Source of the DNA: JBCCXL01 sp039191605 | GTDB taxonomy: Bacteria; Acidobacteriota; Thermoanaerobaculia; Multivoradales; JAHZIX01 | NCBI GenBank assembly: GCA_039191605.1 | Contig: JBCCXL010000011.1 | Location: 1-64,000 of the forward strand | Direction: 5' to 3' | Length of the DNA stretch: 64,000 nt | Shown: positions 8,238-17,018 of the stretch, in pieces | Position numbering within the stretch: position 1 is the first letter of the stretch | How the letters are laid out: each line of letters begins with the position of its first letter | Notes under the pieces: model-generated | Databases searched by the model: none | What the model was told of the DNA's origin: nothing | Seen by the model: the letters and a program-made list of their open reading frames with translations, nothing else | Program-made: the position numbers and the translations under genes

Positions 8238-8670
8238 CGAGTAGGTCGTAGAGCGCAGCCCACCGCGTCCGGCCCCGCTGCGTCCGGCCTACCCTGTCCG
8301 GCCCCGCTGCGTCCGGGCTGCTACCGGCCCGCGGCGCATTCGGGCAGAGCACAGCTCGATGCCGCGAGGGCCAAGGGTGGAAAGCAACCACGGGCCTGCG
8401 CCCGGAAGAGATCAGGTCGTCGAGGGCCTGCCCAAGGGCTCTTTGGGGGCTCTTCTAGGGCGATTCTGGGGTTTCCAGCTTCGGGGGCTCACGAGGTGCT
8501 GAGGCAGAAGTCATCGCCGATCCCTCGGAGCGGATGCATCCGGCGAAGGCCTTTGGTACTCTCCCTTCTTCTAGCCCCCCTGGCGATCCATCGAGCGCCT
8601 ACCGCTGGACCCCGGAGATCTCGTGATGGGCTCGTGTCCCCACGGATCTCCCCATTCCCCTCGGTTGTCT
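8238..8670. other. Intergenic region without a convincing gene
   Basis: This region of about 430 bases has no reading frame with a ribosome site or family-like sequence. The first part holds a short GC-rich tandem repeat, listed separately. The second half must contain the promoter of the def operon, but I cannot point to convincing -35 and -10 boxes. Confidence 0.5.
8267..8318. repeat. 29-bp GC-rich direct repeat, two copies
   Basis: GTCCGGCCCCGCTGCGTCCG occurs at 8267 and again at 8296, a 29-bp period, with further GCGTCCGG and CCGGCCCG fragments around it. It lies just after the stop of the TPR/cNMP gene. Confidence 0.7.
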
Positions 8671-9255
8671 ATGGCCATCCTTCCTATCCGTCACTATCCC
8701 GATCCGGTGCTGCGGGTGAATTGCTCTGCCGTCGAGACCTTCGACGACGAGCTCGCCAAGCTCGCCCAGGACATGATCGAAACCATGCACGCCGCTCCGG
8801 GAGTAGGCCTCGCCGCTCCTCAAGTGGGCATCGAGCGCCGCATTTTCGTTGTCGATCTCTCCGTTGGGGAAGATCCGGAACAGATCCACGTCTTCGTCAA
8901 CCCTCGCATCGTCGAAAGCGAAGGGCGAGAGACGGATGTCGAGGGCTGCCTTTCGCTGCCGGGAGTCACCAACAAGGTCAGCCGCCCCACTTGGCTGAAG
9001 GTCGAAGCGCAGGACGTGGAGGGGGAGAGTTTCTCCTTCGAAGCGGCAGATTGGCTGGCGAGGGCCATCTGTCACGAATCTGATCACCTGAATGGAGTGC
9101 TCTTCACCGATCATCTGCGAGGCCTGCGCAAGGAAAAAGCGAAGCGCCAGCTGCGCAAGCTCGCCGCCGAAGCGGCCTCCTTCGACAAGCCCCGCCATGA
9201 GATCTCGACGGAGCGCCCGTCGCTGCAAGACCAGGACCCGGAGGCAGATTCATGA
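8671..9255 (+). CDS. def: Peptide deformylase
   Basis: This metalloenzyme removes the formyl group from the N-terminal methionine of nascent proteins at the ribosome exit. All three family motifs are present: GVGLAAPQVG (motif 1), EGCLSLPG (motif 2, with the metal-binding Cys) and the HExxH-type CHESDHLNGVLF (motif 3). I chose the ATG at 8671, which gives MAILPIRHYPDPVLR, the usual N-terminus, and 194 residues; an in-frame ATG at 8623 would add 16 unlikely residues. The C-terminus is extended by about 30 polar residues compared with E. coli Def. The last codons overlap the start of the downstream lipoprotein gene (ATGA), suggesting coupling. Confidence 0.96.
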   Translation: MAILPIRHYPDPVLRVNCSAVETFDDELAKLAQDMIETMHAAPGVGLAAPQVGIERRIFVVDLSVGEDPEQIHVFVNPRIVESEGRETDVEGCLSLPGVTNKVSRPTWLKVEAQDVEGESFSFEAADWLARAICHESDHLNGVLFTDHLRGLRKEKAKRQLRKLAAEAASFDKPRHEISTERPSLQDQDPEADS

Positions 9256-9866
9256 AGCATCTCGATGCAGGGCCGTGGCGGCTCCTCGGTGAAGGCCTTG
9301 GGCGAGGCCTCGCGGCCACGCTCCTGATTGTCCTCGGTCTACTGGTCCCCGCCTGTGGCGGCGGTGGGGGAGGTGGCGGCGGTGGTGGCGGCGGCACGCC
9401 CCCCACCCAGCCTTCCGCCTCGCTGACCTTCACCGCGAGCGGAGGCGGCGGAACCAGCGATCAGATCAGCCTGGTGCGCAACGGCACCAGCAACACCGAA
9501 TTGCTGCTGGACGTGCGCGTGGACGGCAGCTCGGACCTCTACGCCGCCGCCTTCGATCTAGCGTTCCCAGCCACCGTGCTGCGCTTCGATGGCGTCGTCG
9601 AGGGTGAGTTCCTGAGCAACGCGGGGGCGATCTCCACCTCCCTGCTGGTGGAGGAGGCCTCCAGCGGCAATCTGGTGGTGGGGCACACCCGCCTCGGCGT
9701 TGTGGGACCGGCCATCGGTTCCGGCGTCTTGATGACCCTTCGCTTCACCGCTATCGCCTCCGGCAGCGGAGCCATCACCTTCAGCAACAACCGGGCCCTC
9801 GACCCCCAAGGCCTAGTGCTCTCCACCTTCACCTGGAGCGGCGGCAGCGTCCAGGCCCAGCTCTAA
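9252..9866 (+). CDS. Lipoprotein with cohesin-like beta domain
   Basis: The 204-residue protein has a lipoprotein signal peptide ending in the lipobox LLVPAC, so the Cys at about residue 35 is probably lipidated after LspA cleavage. A run of 13 glycines follows as a linker. The rest (about residues 55-204) resembles a cohesin/dockerin-type cohesin domain: ELLLDVRVDGSSDLYAAAFD, LAFPATVLRFDGVVEGEFL and VLMTLRFTAIASGSGAITF, with the usual alternating beta strands. Such domains in non-cellulolytic bacteria mediate surface protein interactions; I see no dockerin partner here. It overlaps the def stop by 4 bases, and cysS follows 43 bases later in the same direction. Confidence 0.75.
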   Translation: MKHLDAGPWRLLGEGLGRGLAATLLIVLGLLVPACGGGGGGGGGGGGGTPPTQPSASLTFTASGGGGTSDQISLVRNGTSNTELLLDVRVDGSSDLYAAAFDLAFPATVLRFDGVVEGEFLSNAGAISTSLLVEEASSGNLVVGHTRLGVVGPAIGSGVLMTLRFTAIASGSGAITFSNNRALDPQGLVLSTFTWSGGSVQAQL

Positions 9867-9909
9867 CAACTAGAGCGCGACGGATCAGCGAACGGAAAAG
9901 CGAGATGTG

Positions 9910-11385
9910 ATGAGCGAGACGAATTCCTCCCCGACCTCTACCGCTACCCCTGGCGGTCCGCGGCCCGTCGTCTTCTTCAACACCCTAGGTCGCAAGCTCG
10001 AACCCTTCGAGGCCCTCGAAGCGGCGAAGGTTCGGCTCTATACCTGCGGCCCGACGGTCTACGACCACGCCCACATCGGCAATCTGCGCACCTTCCTCTT
10101 CGAGGACATTCTTCGCCGCGCTCTGGAGTATCTCGGCTACGAGGTCCACCAGGTGATGAATCTCACCGACGTGGACGACAAGACCATTCGCGGCGCCAAT
10201 GCCGCGGGGCTGGAGCTAGACGACTTCACCGCGCCCTTCATCGAGGCCTTCTTCGCCGACCTCAACGCCCTCGGCGTGCAGCCAGCTCAGGATTATCCCC
10301 GCGCCACCCGCCACGTGGCGGAGATGATCGAGATGGTGGAGACCCTGCTGGAAAAGGATTTCGCCTACATCAGCGAGGACGGCTCGGTCTTCTTTCGTAT
10401 CGCCGCCTACCAAGAATACGGAGCCCTCTCCGGCTTCGACGTCTCTCAGGTGCGACAGGGAGAGAGGGTAGCCAGCGACGAATACGAGAAAGAGGACGTG
10501 CGGGACTTCGTGCTGTGGAAGTCCGCCAAGCCCGGGGAGCCCACTTGGGATTCCCCCTGGGGCCCGGGCCGCCCCGGCTGGCATATCGAATGTTCCGCGA
10601 TGTCGATGAAATATCTCGGCGAGACCTTCGATATCCACTGCGGCGGGGTCGACAACATCTTCCCCCACCACGAGAACGAGATCGCCCAAAGCCAATGCAC
10701 CACCGGCGAGTCCTTCTCCCGCTACTGGCTGCATTCGGAGCATCTGATCGTCGATGGCGAGAAGATGTCCAAATCCCTCGGCAACTTCTACAAGCTTGCC
10801 GACGTGCTGGAGCGCGGCGCCACCGCTCGCGCGGTGCGCTACCTCTTCCTCTCGGTGCACTATCGCCAGAAGCTGAACTTCACCTTCCAGGGTCTGGAGG
10901 CCGCCGAGGCGGCCCTCAAACGCCTCGACGAGCTGAGCTTCCGCCTGAGTCACGCAGTGGTGGAGGGCGCCGCCTCGGAGGCCGTCGCCGAGGTCGTCCA
11001 TCAGCTGGAAGAGGATTTCTCCGCGGCCCTGGCGGACGACCTCAATCTCTCCGCCGCCCTCGCCTCTCTCTTTGGCTTCGTCAAGGCGGTCAACCGCCTG
11101 ATCGAAGAAGGCGCCCTCGGCGAGGGAGACGACGAGAAGGTTCGCGGCGCTCTGAAGCGAGTGGATCACGTCCTCGGGGTGCTCGACGCTGACGCCTGGG
11201 CCGCTGACTCCGACGAGGCCGCCGGGGGGTTCAGCGACGAGCAGATCGAGGCTCTGCTTCAGGCCCGCACCGAGGCCCGCGCAGCCAAAGACTTCGCGGA
11301 GTCAGACCGCATCCGAGACGAGCTCCTCGCCGCCGGAATCGTGGTGGAAGACACTCCCCAGGGGCCGAGGTGGAAGCGCAGCTGA
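9910..11385 (+). CDS. cysS: Cysteinyl-tRNA synthetase
   Basis: This class I enzyme charges tRNA-Cys. The HIGH motif appears as YDHAHIGNLRTF and the KMSKS loop as VDGEKMSKSLGNF. Zinc ligands are present: TCGPTVYD near the N-terminus, then IECSAMSM and HCGGVDNIFPHHENE, the last being the family fingerprint. The length of 491 residues is normal, and the C-terminal anticodon-binding part ends in RTEARAAKDFAESDRIRDEL, also typical. A GTG lies one codon upstream at 9907; I chose the ATG at 9910. It is on the same strand as def and the lipoprotein gene. Confidence 0.97.
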   Translation: MSETNSSPTSTATPGGPRPVVFFNTLGRKLEPFEALEAAKVRLYTCGPTVYDHAHIGNLRTFLFEDILRRALEYLGYEVHQVMNLTDVDDKTIRGANAAGLELDDFTAPFIEAFFADLNALGVQPAQDYPRATRHVAEMIEMVETLLEKDFAYISEDGSVFFRIAAYQEYGALSGFDVSQVRQGERVASDEYEKEDVRDFVLWKSAKPGEPTWDSPWGPGRPGWHIECSAMSMKYLGETFDIHCGGVDNIFPHHENEIAQSQCTTGESFSRYWLHSEHLIVDGEKMSKSLGNFYKLADVLERGATARAVRYLFLSVHYRQKLNFTFQGLEAAEAALKRLDELSFRLSHAVVEGAASEAVAEVVHQLEEDFSAALADDLNLSAALASLFGFVKAVNRLIEEGALGEGDDEKVRGALKRVDHVLGVLDADAWAADSDEAAGGFSDEQIEALLQARTEARAAKDFAESDRIRDELLAAGIVVEDTPQGPRWKRS

Positions 11386-11412
11386 GCTTGGTCGAGAGCT
11401 CAAGGCCCACCT

Positions 11413-12519
11413 CTAGGCTCCTGAATCAGTACCTTCTGTCGCCGGGCCGTCAGCCTTCGAGGCGGAGGAGCTAGCCGACTCCTGGCGCCGGCGCAGGCGC
11501 CGATCCCGCAGATCCTTGGCCAGCTGCTGGAGGTCGGCGTGGCGATCGCTCTCGTCGAGAATCTCCACTCCGAGGACCGTCTCCATCAGGTCCTCGAGGG
11601 TCACCAGGCCGGCGACCCCGCCGTATTCATCGAGGCAGATGGCGAGGTGCTCTCTCTTCTCGATGAATTGGCGCAGCGCGCGGCCCAGGGTTTGGGTCTC
11701 GGGAATCGCCCACACCGGCCGCGCGAAGGCGGTGAGAGGAGTCTCGCGATCGATCCCCCGGGATACCTGCCACAGGATCTCGCGATGGAGCACGTATTGG
11801 GTGACGTGGTCCGGAGTCTCGCCGTAGAGAGGAATGCGGCTGAAGGCGCCGGCATCATCGGTATCCAGAAAGTCCTGCACCGTGGCGCTTTCCGGCTGCA
11901 TGAAGATCACCGTTCGGGGGGTCATCACGTCCTCGACGGTGATGGTCTCCAGCCCCAGCACGTTGGACATCAGGGTGGATTCCTGCGCCTCCAGCGTGCC
12001 TTCCTTGGCGGCGAGATCCACCAGGGCCGCCACTTCGCGGCGGGAGACCGGCTTCTTCTCGCCGCGGGCGATCAGTCGAGTCAGAGCGCGGGTGGTGTAG
12101 AGCAGGGGCGTGAGCAGCCAGACCAAGAACTTGATCGCCGGTCCCACGAAGGACACCAGGCGCGAGGCGAAGACCGTCCCCAGGGTCTTGGGCACGATCT
12201 CCGATCCGTAGAGCACCAGGATGGTCATCAGCACCGAGAACACGATGCTGGCGACCTCGCCGGGCCACAGCTTCGCCGCCTGGGTACCGGCGAGGACCGT
12301 GCCCATGGTGTGGGCGATGGTGTTGAGAATCAGGATCGACGAAATAGCGTCGTCGATTCGATGCTTCTTGAGGTCGAGGAGGGTGATGGCCCCCTTCTCG
12401 CCCCGCTGGGCGCGCTCCGTCAGCTCCAAATCCCGAGAGGAGAGGAGGGTTGCTTCCAGCAGGGAGCAGAGAAAGGAGACACCGACGGCGAGACCGACGT
12501 AAACCAGGAGCAGGGTCAA
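11413..12519 (-). CDS. CNNM/DUF21 membrane protein with CBS domain pair
   Basis: This integral membrane protein belongs to the CNNM/CorB/hemolysin-related family, linked to Mg2+ transport in several bacteria. A TTG start at 12519 is best supported: GAGGAA lies 7 bases upstream and the protein then opens directly with the first membrane helix (TLLLVYVGLAVGVSFLCSLL). The DUF21 region has three or four helices with the typical TMGTVLAGTQAAKLWPG, GSEIVPKTLG and ARLVSFVGP-like segments. A CBS pair follows (EDVMTPRTVIFMQPESATVQ; LAICLDEYGGVAGLVTLEDL). The usual C-terminal CorC/HlyC domain is missing and replaced by a charged Arg-rich and Ser-rich tail. It is convergent with cysS, with only 27 bases between the stops. 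Confidence 0.88.
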   Translation of the reverse strand: MTLLLVYVGLAVGVSFLCSLLEATLLSSRDLELTERAQRGEKGAITLLDLKKHRIDDAISSILILNTIAHTMGTVLAGTQAAKLWPGEVASIVFSVLMTILVLYGSEIVPKTLGTVFASRLVSFVGPAIKFLVWLLTPLLYTTRALTRLIARGEKKPVSRREVAALVDLAAKEGTLEAQESTLMSNVLGLETITVEDVMTPRTVIFMQPESATVQDFLDTDDAGAFSRIPLYGETPDHVTQYVLHREILWQVSRGIDRETPLTAFARPVWAIPETQTLGRALRQFIEKREHLAICLDEYGGVAGLVTLEDLMETVLGVEILDESDRHADLQQLAKDLRDRRLRRRQESASSSASKADGPATEGTDSGA

Positions 12520-12644
12520 GGCGTAGTTCCTCGAAACAGAAAAAGGGATTGGCGGCGAAAGAAGATCGAATCGTCGGCGGCAGGCTACCACGGGCTCAGA
12601 TCACGAACTATCTTGTAGCCTCTCCCCGCACGAAATCACAGAGA

Positions 12645-12693
12645 GAATCCGCGGCAGGAATTCGCGGCCCGAATTCGCGGCCCGAATTCGCGG
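12645..12693. repeat. 13-bp tandem repeat GAATTCGCGGCCC
   Basis: Three exact GAATTCGCGG units occur at 12658, 12671 and 12684, separated by CCC, with a degenerate first copy (GAATCCGCGGCAG) at 12645. The period is 13 bp. It lies between the divergently oriented CNNM and VWFA genes, in their shared upstream region. Confidence 0.85.
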
Positions 12694-12854
12694 AAGTACT
12701 GTGTAGAAAGACAACGCCGGCACGGTGAGCCTTGCCATCAGGGAATGGAACGGGCCGCCGAGACGTTGGCGCGGGTATATCCCCCTGAATGATCGTTGCA
12801 GCGATGGCACCTCGCCGCCAGAGGCTGAGTCGAAGCAACGGGAGATCCCAGATC

Positions 12855-14189
12855 ATGAGCCGAACCCACCTCCTGACGCAGGCGTCCCTACCACCTGGCG
12901 CGCGAATCACGGACAGCCCGTGTAGCGCTGCGAATAGGAGAGCCCGTCAGCAGAATCCCCAGGGGCTGCGCGGCGGCGCTCTCAGCGTCAGCAGCCGTCA
13001 ACGCCTGGTTTCTGTCGGACTCCTGGCGCTCCTCGGCTGCGCTCTGCTGTTTGCGCCCTCCGCCCCCCTCACCGCTCAGGACGAGCCATCCTCTACCTTC
13101 GGAGAGGAGATCGAGGTGGTGGAGGTGCTGCTGGAGCTCACCGTCACCGGTCCTGACGGGCTGCCGATCCTCGGTCTCGGCGCCCAGGACTTCGTGGTGG
13201 AGGAGGGAGGCGAGGTGGTGGACATCACCAGCGTCACCTACCGCTCCCATCAGGTCTTCGCCGGCAGCGAAGAGGAGCTAGAGGCGATTCAGCGCTCCGG
13301 CAGCGCGGCACCCCAGGTGGTCGACCGCCACTTCATCCTGCTCTTCCACGATCTGCGCAAGACCGACTTCGAGACCAAGGGAGTGCTCAGTCAGCAGCTG
13401 CGGGCGGCCCAGGGAGCGAAGCGCTGGATCCAGCGGGAGCTGGAGCCCAACGACCATGTGGCGGTGCTGTCCTACGATTTCTCCCTCAAGCTGTACCAGG
13501 ATTTCACCATCGACCGTCGGCGCATCCTGGGGGCCATCGACCGCGCCGTCAGCCGTAAGCCGGCGGGGAAAATCTGGCCCTCCCGACTGCCCAAGACCGG
13601 CCCCTCCTTGGCCCGACACATGCCTCTCGGGGACGCGATGATCGACGCCACTCCCTCCACCTACGACGCGCTGAAGGTGATCGCCGAGGCCGCCGGTTCG
13701 GTCCCCGGCCGCAAGCGTCTGCTGCTCTTTTCCATCGGCACCGGCATCGCCGGCCATCCGGAGATCACCCTCTTCGGAGAGCGGGAGCCGACGCTGCTGG
13801 AAACCCTCAACGGTCGCGACGTCGCGGTCTACACCCTGGACACTACGCCCTCTTACGCCGAGCACGCCCTAGCGGGGGTGCTGCAGACCCTGGCGGACGC
13901 CACCGGAGGTCGCTATTTCCACCACATCGACCGCTTCGACAAGCCGCTGCGGCGGGTCTCCCGCAAGGAGGTGGGGCATTACCTGGTCTCCTTCCAAAGC
14001 AAAAAGCCCCGGGGAGCCCGGGGCTTTCAGCGGGTCGAAGTCCGCACCGTGGTGCCGGAATTCGAGGTCGGGGGGCGTCTCGGCTATCTCTACGGCCAGG
14101 GTTTCGCCACCCCGGCTTCGGATCCGGCGGCAGCCTCTGAAGACGAAACCGCCGAAGACGAAACCGTCGCCCCACCGAGCGCTCCTTGA
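12855..14189 (+). CDS. Secreted VWFA-related protein (acidobacterial type)
   Basis: Residues from about 55 onward match the VWFA-related family first described in Acidobacteria: EVVEVLLELTVTGPDGLPIL and LGAQDFVVEEGGEVVDITSV form an N-terminal beta domain, and FILLFHDLRKTDFE through LLLFSIGTGIAG forms the VWA-like Rossmann fold. The usual metal-site D-x-S-x-S is not evident (HDLRKT instead), so metal binding is uncertain. A hydrophobic segment (LVSVGLLALLGCALLFAPSA) acts as a signal peptide but sits some 45 residues into the protein from the ATG at 12855; I chose that ATG because GGGAGA lies about 10 bases upstream. The C-terminus is acidic and low complexity. The role is unknown; protein binding outside the inner membrane is likely. 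Confidence 0.8.
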   Translation: MSRTHLLTQASLPPGARITDSPCSAANRRARQQNPQGLRGGALSVSSRQRLVSVGLLALLGCALLFAPSAPLTAQDEPSSTFGEEIEVVEVLLELTVTGPDGLPILGLGAQDFVVEEGGEVVDITSVTYRSHQVFAGSEEELEAIQRSGSAAPQVVDRHFILLFHDLRKTDFETKGVLSQQLRAAQGAKRWIQRELEPNDHVAVLSYDFSLKLYQDFTIDRRRILGAIDRAVSRKPAGKIWPSRLPKTGPSLARHMPLGDAMIDATPSTYDALKVIAEAAGSVPGRKRLLLFSIGTGIAGHPEITLFGEREPTLLETLNGRDVAVYTLDTTPSYAEHALAGVLQTLADATGGRYFHHIDRFDKPLRRVSRKEVGHYLVSFQSKKPRGARGFQRVEVRTVVPEFEVGGRLGYLYGQGFATPASDPAAASEDETAEDETVAPPSAP

Positions 14190-14299
14190 GATTCAGCTCC
14201 GATACGAGGCCCCCCGAAGCTCTGACCTTCAGTCCTGATGTCTCAGTCCTGATGTTTCGGTCCTGAGATCTTGCTCCGGGGGCCGCGGATCGAAGGGAA

Positions 14300-14914
<615 letters not shown>

Positions 14915-15295
14915 AAATCTCAGTCCTCAGGGTTCGCCGAGCGTTTCGGCGATGGTTTTCTATGGGTGCTCGGGGCGATCCGGGGAGGAGCGTCCGTCTT
15001 CAGGTGGGCTGTCTTGGGGCTCTTTGAAGAAGAGGCCTTGGAACAGATCCTTGAGGGAAGGGGCCGCCGTTGGGCGGCGGGGGAGGGACCCTGGCGATGG
15101 GCTCCGCGGAGGAGCTGGGTAGACCAGCGTGCTGGCAAAGATAGAGCCTGGACCTCGCCGGGGGGCAGGTGACGGCGCTCACGAAGCGTCCCGTCAGCCG
15201 CATTTTTATACGAGGGGAGGGGAGCGGTCAAAAGCATCGGTGCTCCTCGAGCTGAAGCTCCAACCTCACGCCCCACTCGGGCTACAATCGGCGGT
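14915..15295. other. Intergenic region between divergent cyclophilin and hydrolase genes
   Basis: This region of about 380 bases separates two divergent genes and so should hold both promoters. I see only GC-rich sequence with a weak CCGCC/GGCGG hairpin near 15066. Overlapping open frames here have arginine- and proline-rich translations unlike real proteins. Confidence 0.5.
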
Positions 15296-16906
15296 ATGAA
15301 TGCACTGCCCCAGCGCTCCCTCCGTCGAGCGGATCTTCAACCGCTCTCGCCGCAACGTCTCTGCACTGCCTTCAGCGCTCTCTGCCTACTCGGGCTAGGG
15401 CTCTTGCTTGCGACGCCGGGCCTAGCTCAGCAGGAAGCGGCTTCCCAGAGCGCGGCGACGGCCGTTCCCTTGGAGCTAGAAGATTGCGTCCTCGGAACCG
15501 GCTCTACGGTGATCGACGCTCGCTGCGCCAAGGTGCCGGTTCCGGAAAATTGGCAGCAGCCGGACGGCCGGCAAATCGAGCTTTCGCTGGCGGTGATCCC
15601 CGCCCAGAGCGATGAACCGGCGCCGGATCCCTTGGTTCCCCTCGCCGGGGGTCCCGGGCAGGCGATTCTCGAGGTCTACCCGGCCATCGCGGGCTCATTC
15701 CGCGGCATCAACCGGGAGCGAGACATCGTGCTGCTGGACCAGCGGGGCACCGGCGAATCTCACCCCTTTCCCTGCTTTCCGGACACCGAGGACCCCGCCG
15801 AGCTGCTGAGCCAACCCTCGGACGAGGAGCTCGAGGGGCATTTCCAGGGTTGCCTGGACGCCTTCGACGGCAACCCACGGTACTACACCACGGTGGAGGC
15901 AGTGAAGGATTTGGAGCACGTTCTGGACCGCCTGGGGGCTCCCCAGGCCAACTTCCTCGGGGTCTCCTACGGCACCCGGCTGGGCCTCGCCTTCCTGCGA
16001 GAGCTGCCGGATCGGGTGCGGACCCTCACCCTGGATGCGGTGGTGGACTGGAACTTCGTGGTGGGAGACACCTTTGGCCGCGACGCGGAGCGCGCCTTCC
16101 AGAACCTGCTGCGGCGCTGCGCAGCGGATCGGGGTTGTTCGCAGGCCTACCCCCAGCTGGAGGAAGATTTCGAGGCTCTCTATCGCCGACTCCAGGAGCG
16201 CGGTCCTCAGCTGGTTCGCTTCGCCCATCCCCGCACCGCCGAGATGATCGAGGCAGAGATCGGCTGGGGCCAGGTCAGCGGACTGCTACGAGCCCTGCTC
16301 TATTCCCCGCAGTCGACGGCCCTAGTGCCATTGCTGATCCACGACGCGCTGAAGAACGATGATCTTGGCCGCTTCGCCGCCCGCGCCATTGCGGTTTCGG
16401 AGCCGGAAGATCTGATGATGTACCAGGGCCTCTTCTTCTCGGTGATCTGTAGCGAAGACTGGCCTGAGCTAAAAGACCGCCCGGTGGTGGATGCCGAAAC
16501 CCAGCGGGCCAACGCCCTCTTCGCCGGTGAATTCGTACGCTCGGTTCGCATCGGCTGCGGAATCTGGCCCTCCAACCCGGCCCCGCCGGAGCTGCGCCAG
16601 CCGGTGACCGCGGACGTTCCGACCCTGCTCCTCAGCGGTCCCGACGATCCGGTGACTCCGCCGACCTACGCCCAGACCGTCGCCGCCTCGCTGCCGAGCT
16701 CCCTCGCCCTCGAGATTCCCGGCGGAGCCCACGGCGCCCTCGGCGTCCATTGCGTTCCCCGGCTGCTGCGTCGCTTCATTGAGAGCGGCGAGCTGGCCAC
16801 CATCGAAGCGGGAGCCGCGGAGGCCGCCGGGGGTATCGACGCCAGCTGCCTCAAGAAGGGCGGCCCAGAGCCGGTGTTCACCAGCTTTGCGGGACCGGCG
16901 CCCTAA
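15296..16906 (+). CDS. Secreted alpha/beta hydrolase, tripeptidyl aminopeptidase-like (S33)
   Basis: This 536-residue protein starts with a signal peptide (ALCLLGLGLLLATPGLAQQ). The oxyanion region reads PLAGGPGQAILEVY, DIVLLDQRGTGESHPFPC is the usual start of the core fold, and the nucleophile elbow is FLGVSYGTRLGLAFL, with Ser in G-x-S-x-G. The C-terminal half supplies the Asp (LLSGPDDPVTPPTYA) and His (EIPGGAHGALGVHC), matching the TAP-like C-terminal domain of the SlpD/E and proline iminopeptidase group. It should cleave small peptides outside the inner membrane or hydrolyse esters; the exact substrate cannot be read from the sequence. The next gene, another secreted hydrolase, follows 112 bases later on the same strand. 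Confidence 0.85.
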   Translation: MNALPQRSLRRADLQPLSPQRLCTAFSALCLLGLGLLLATPGLAQQEAASQSAATAVPLELEDCVLGTGSTVIDARCAKVPVPENWQQPDGRQIELSLAVIPAQSDEPAPDPLVPLAGGPGQAILEVYPAIAGSFRGINRERDIVLLDQRGTGESHPFPCFPDTEDPAELLSQPSDEELEGHFQGCLDAFDGNPRYYTTVEAVKDLEHVLDRLGAPQANFLGVSYGTRLGLAFLRELPDRVRTLTLDAVVDWNFVVGDTFGRDAERAFQNLLRRCAADRGCSQAYPQLEEDFEALYRRLQERGPQLVRFAHPRTAEMIEAEIGWGQVSGLLRALLYSPQSTALVPLLIHDALKNDDLGRFAARAIAVSEPEDLMMYQGLFFSVICSEDWPELKDRPVVDAETQRANALFAGEFVRSVRIGCGIWPSNPAPPELRQPVTADVPTLLLSGPDDPVTPPTYAQTVAASLPSSLALEIPGGAHGALGVHCVPRLLRRFIESGELATIEAGAAEAAGGIDASCLKKGGPEPVFTSFAGPAP

Positions 16907-17018
16907 GCCTCAGTTCTGAGCGTCTTGGGACAGGCTTTTCGAAGCTCGCACCCTTAGGGATGCTTTTCGGGACCTGAGCTTCTAGGAACCCCCGGGGGCC
17001 TGAGCCGTAGACTAGGGC

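Noticed and set aside
12645..12693. Cloning-adapter contamination suggested by GAATTCGCGGCC
   Set aside because: The units are a native-looking 13-bp tandem with a degenerate first copy, continuous with neighbouring genomic sequence, and no vector sequence is seen.
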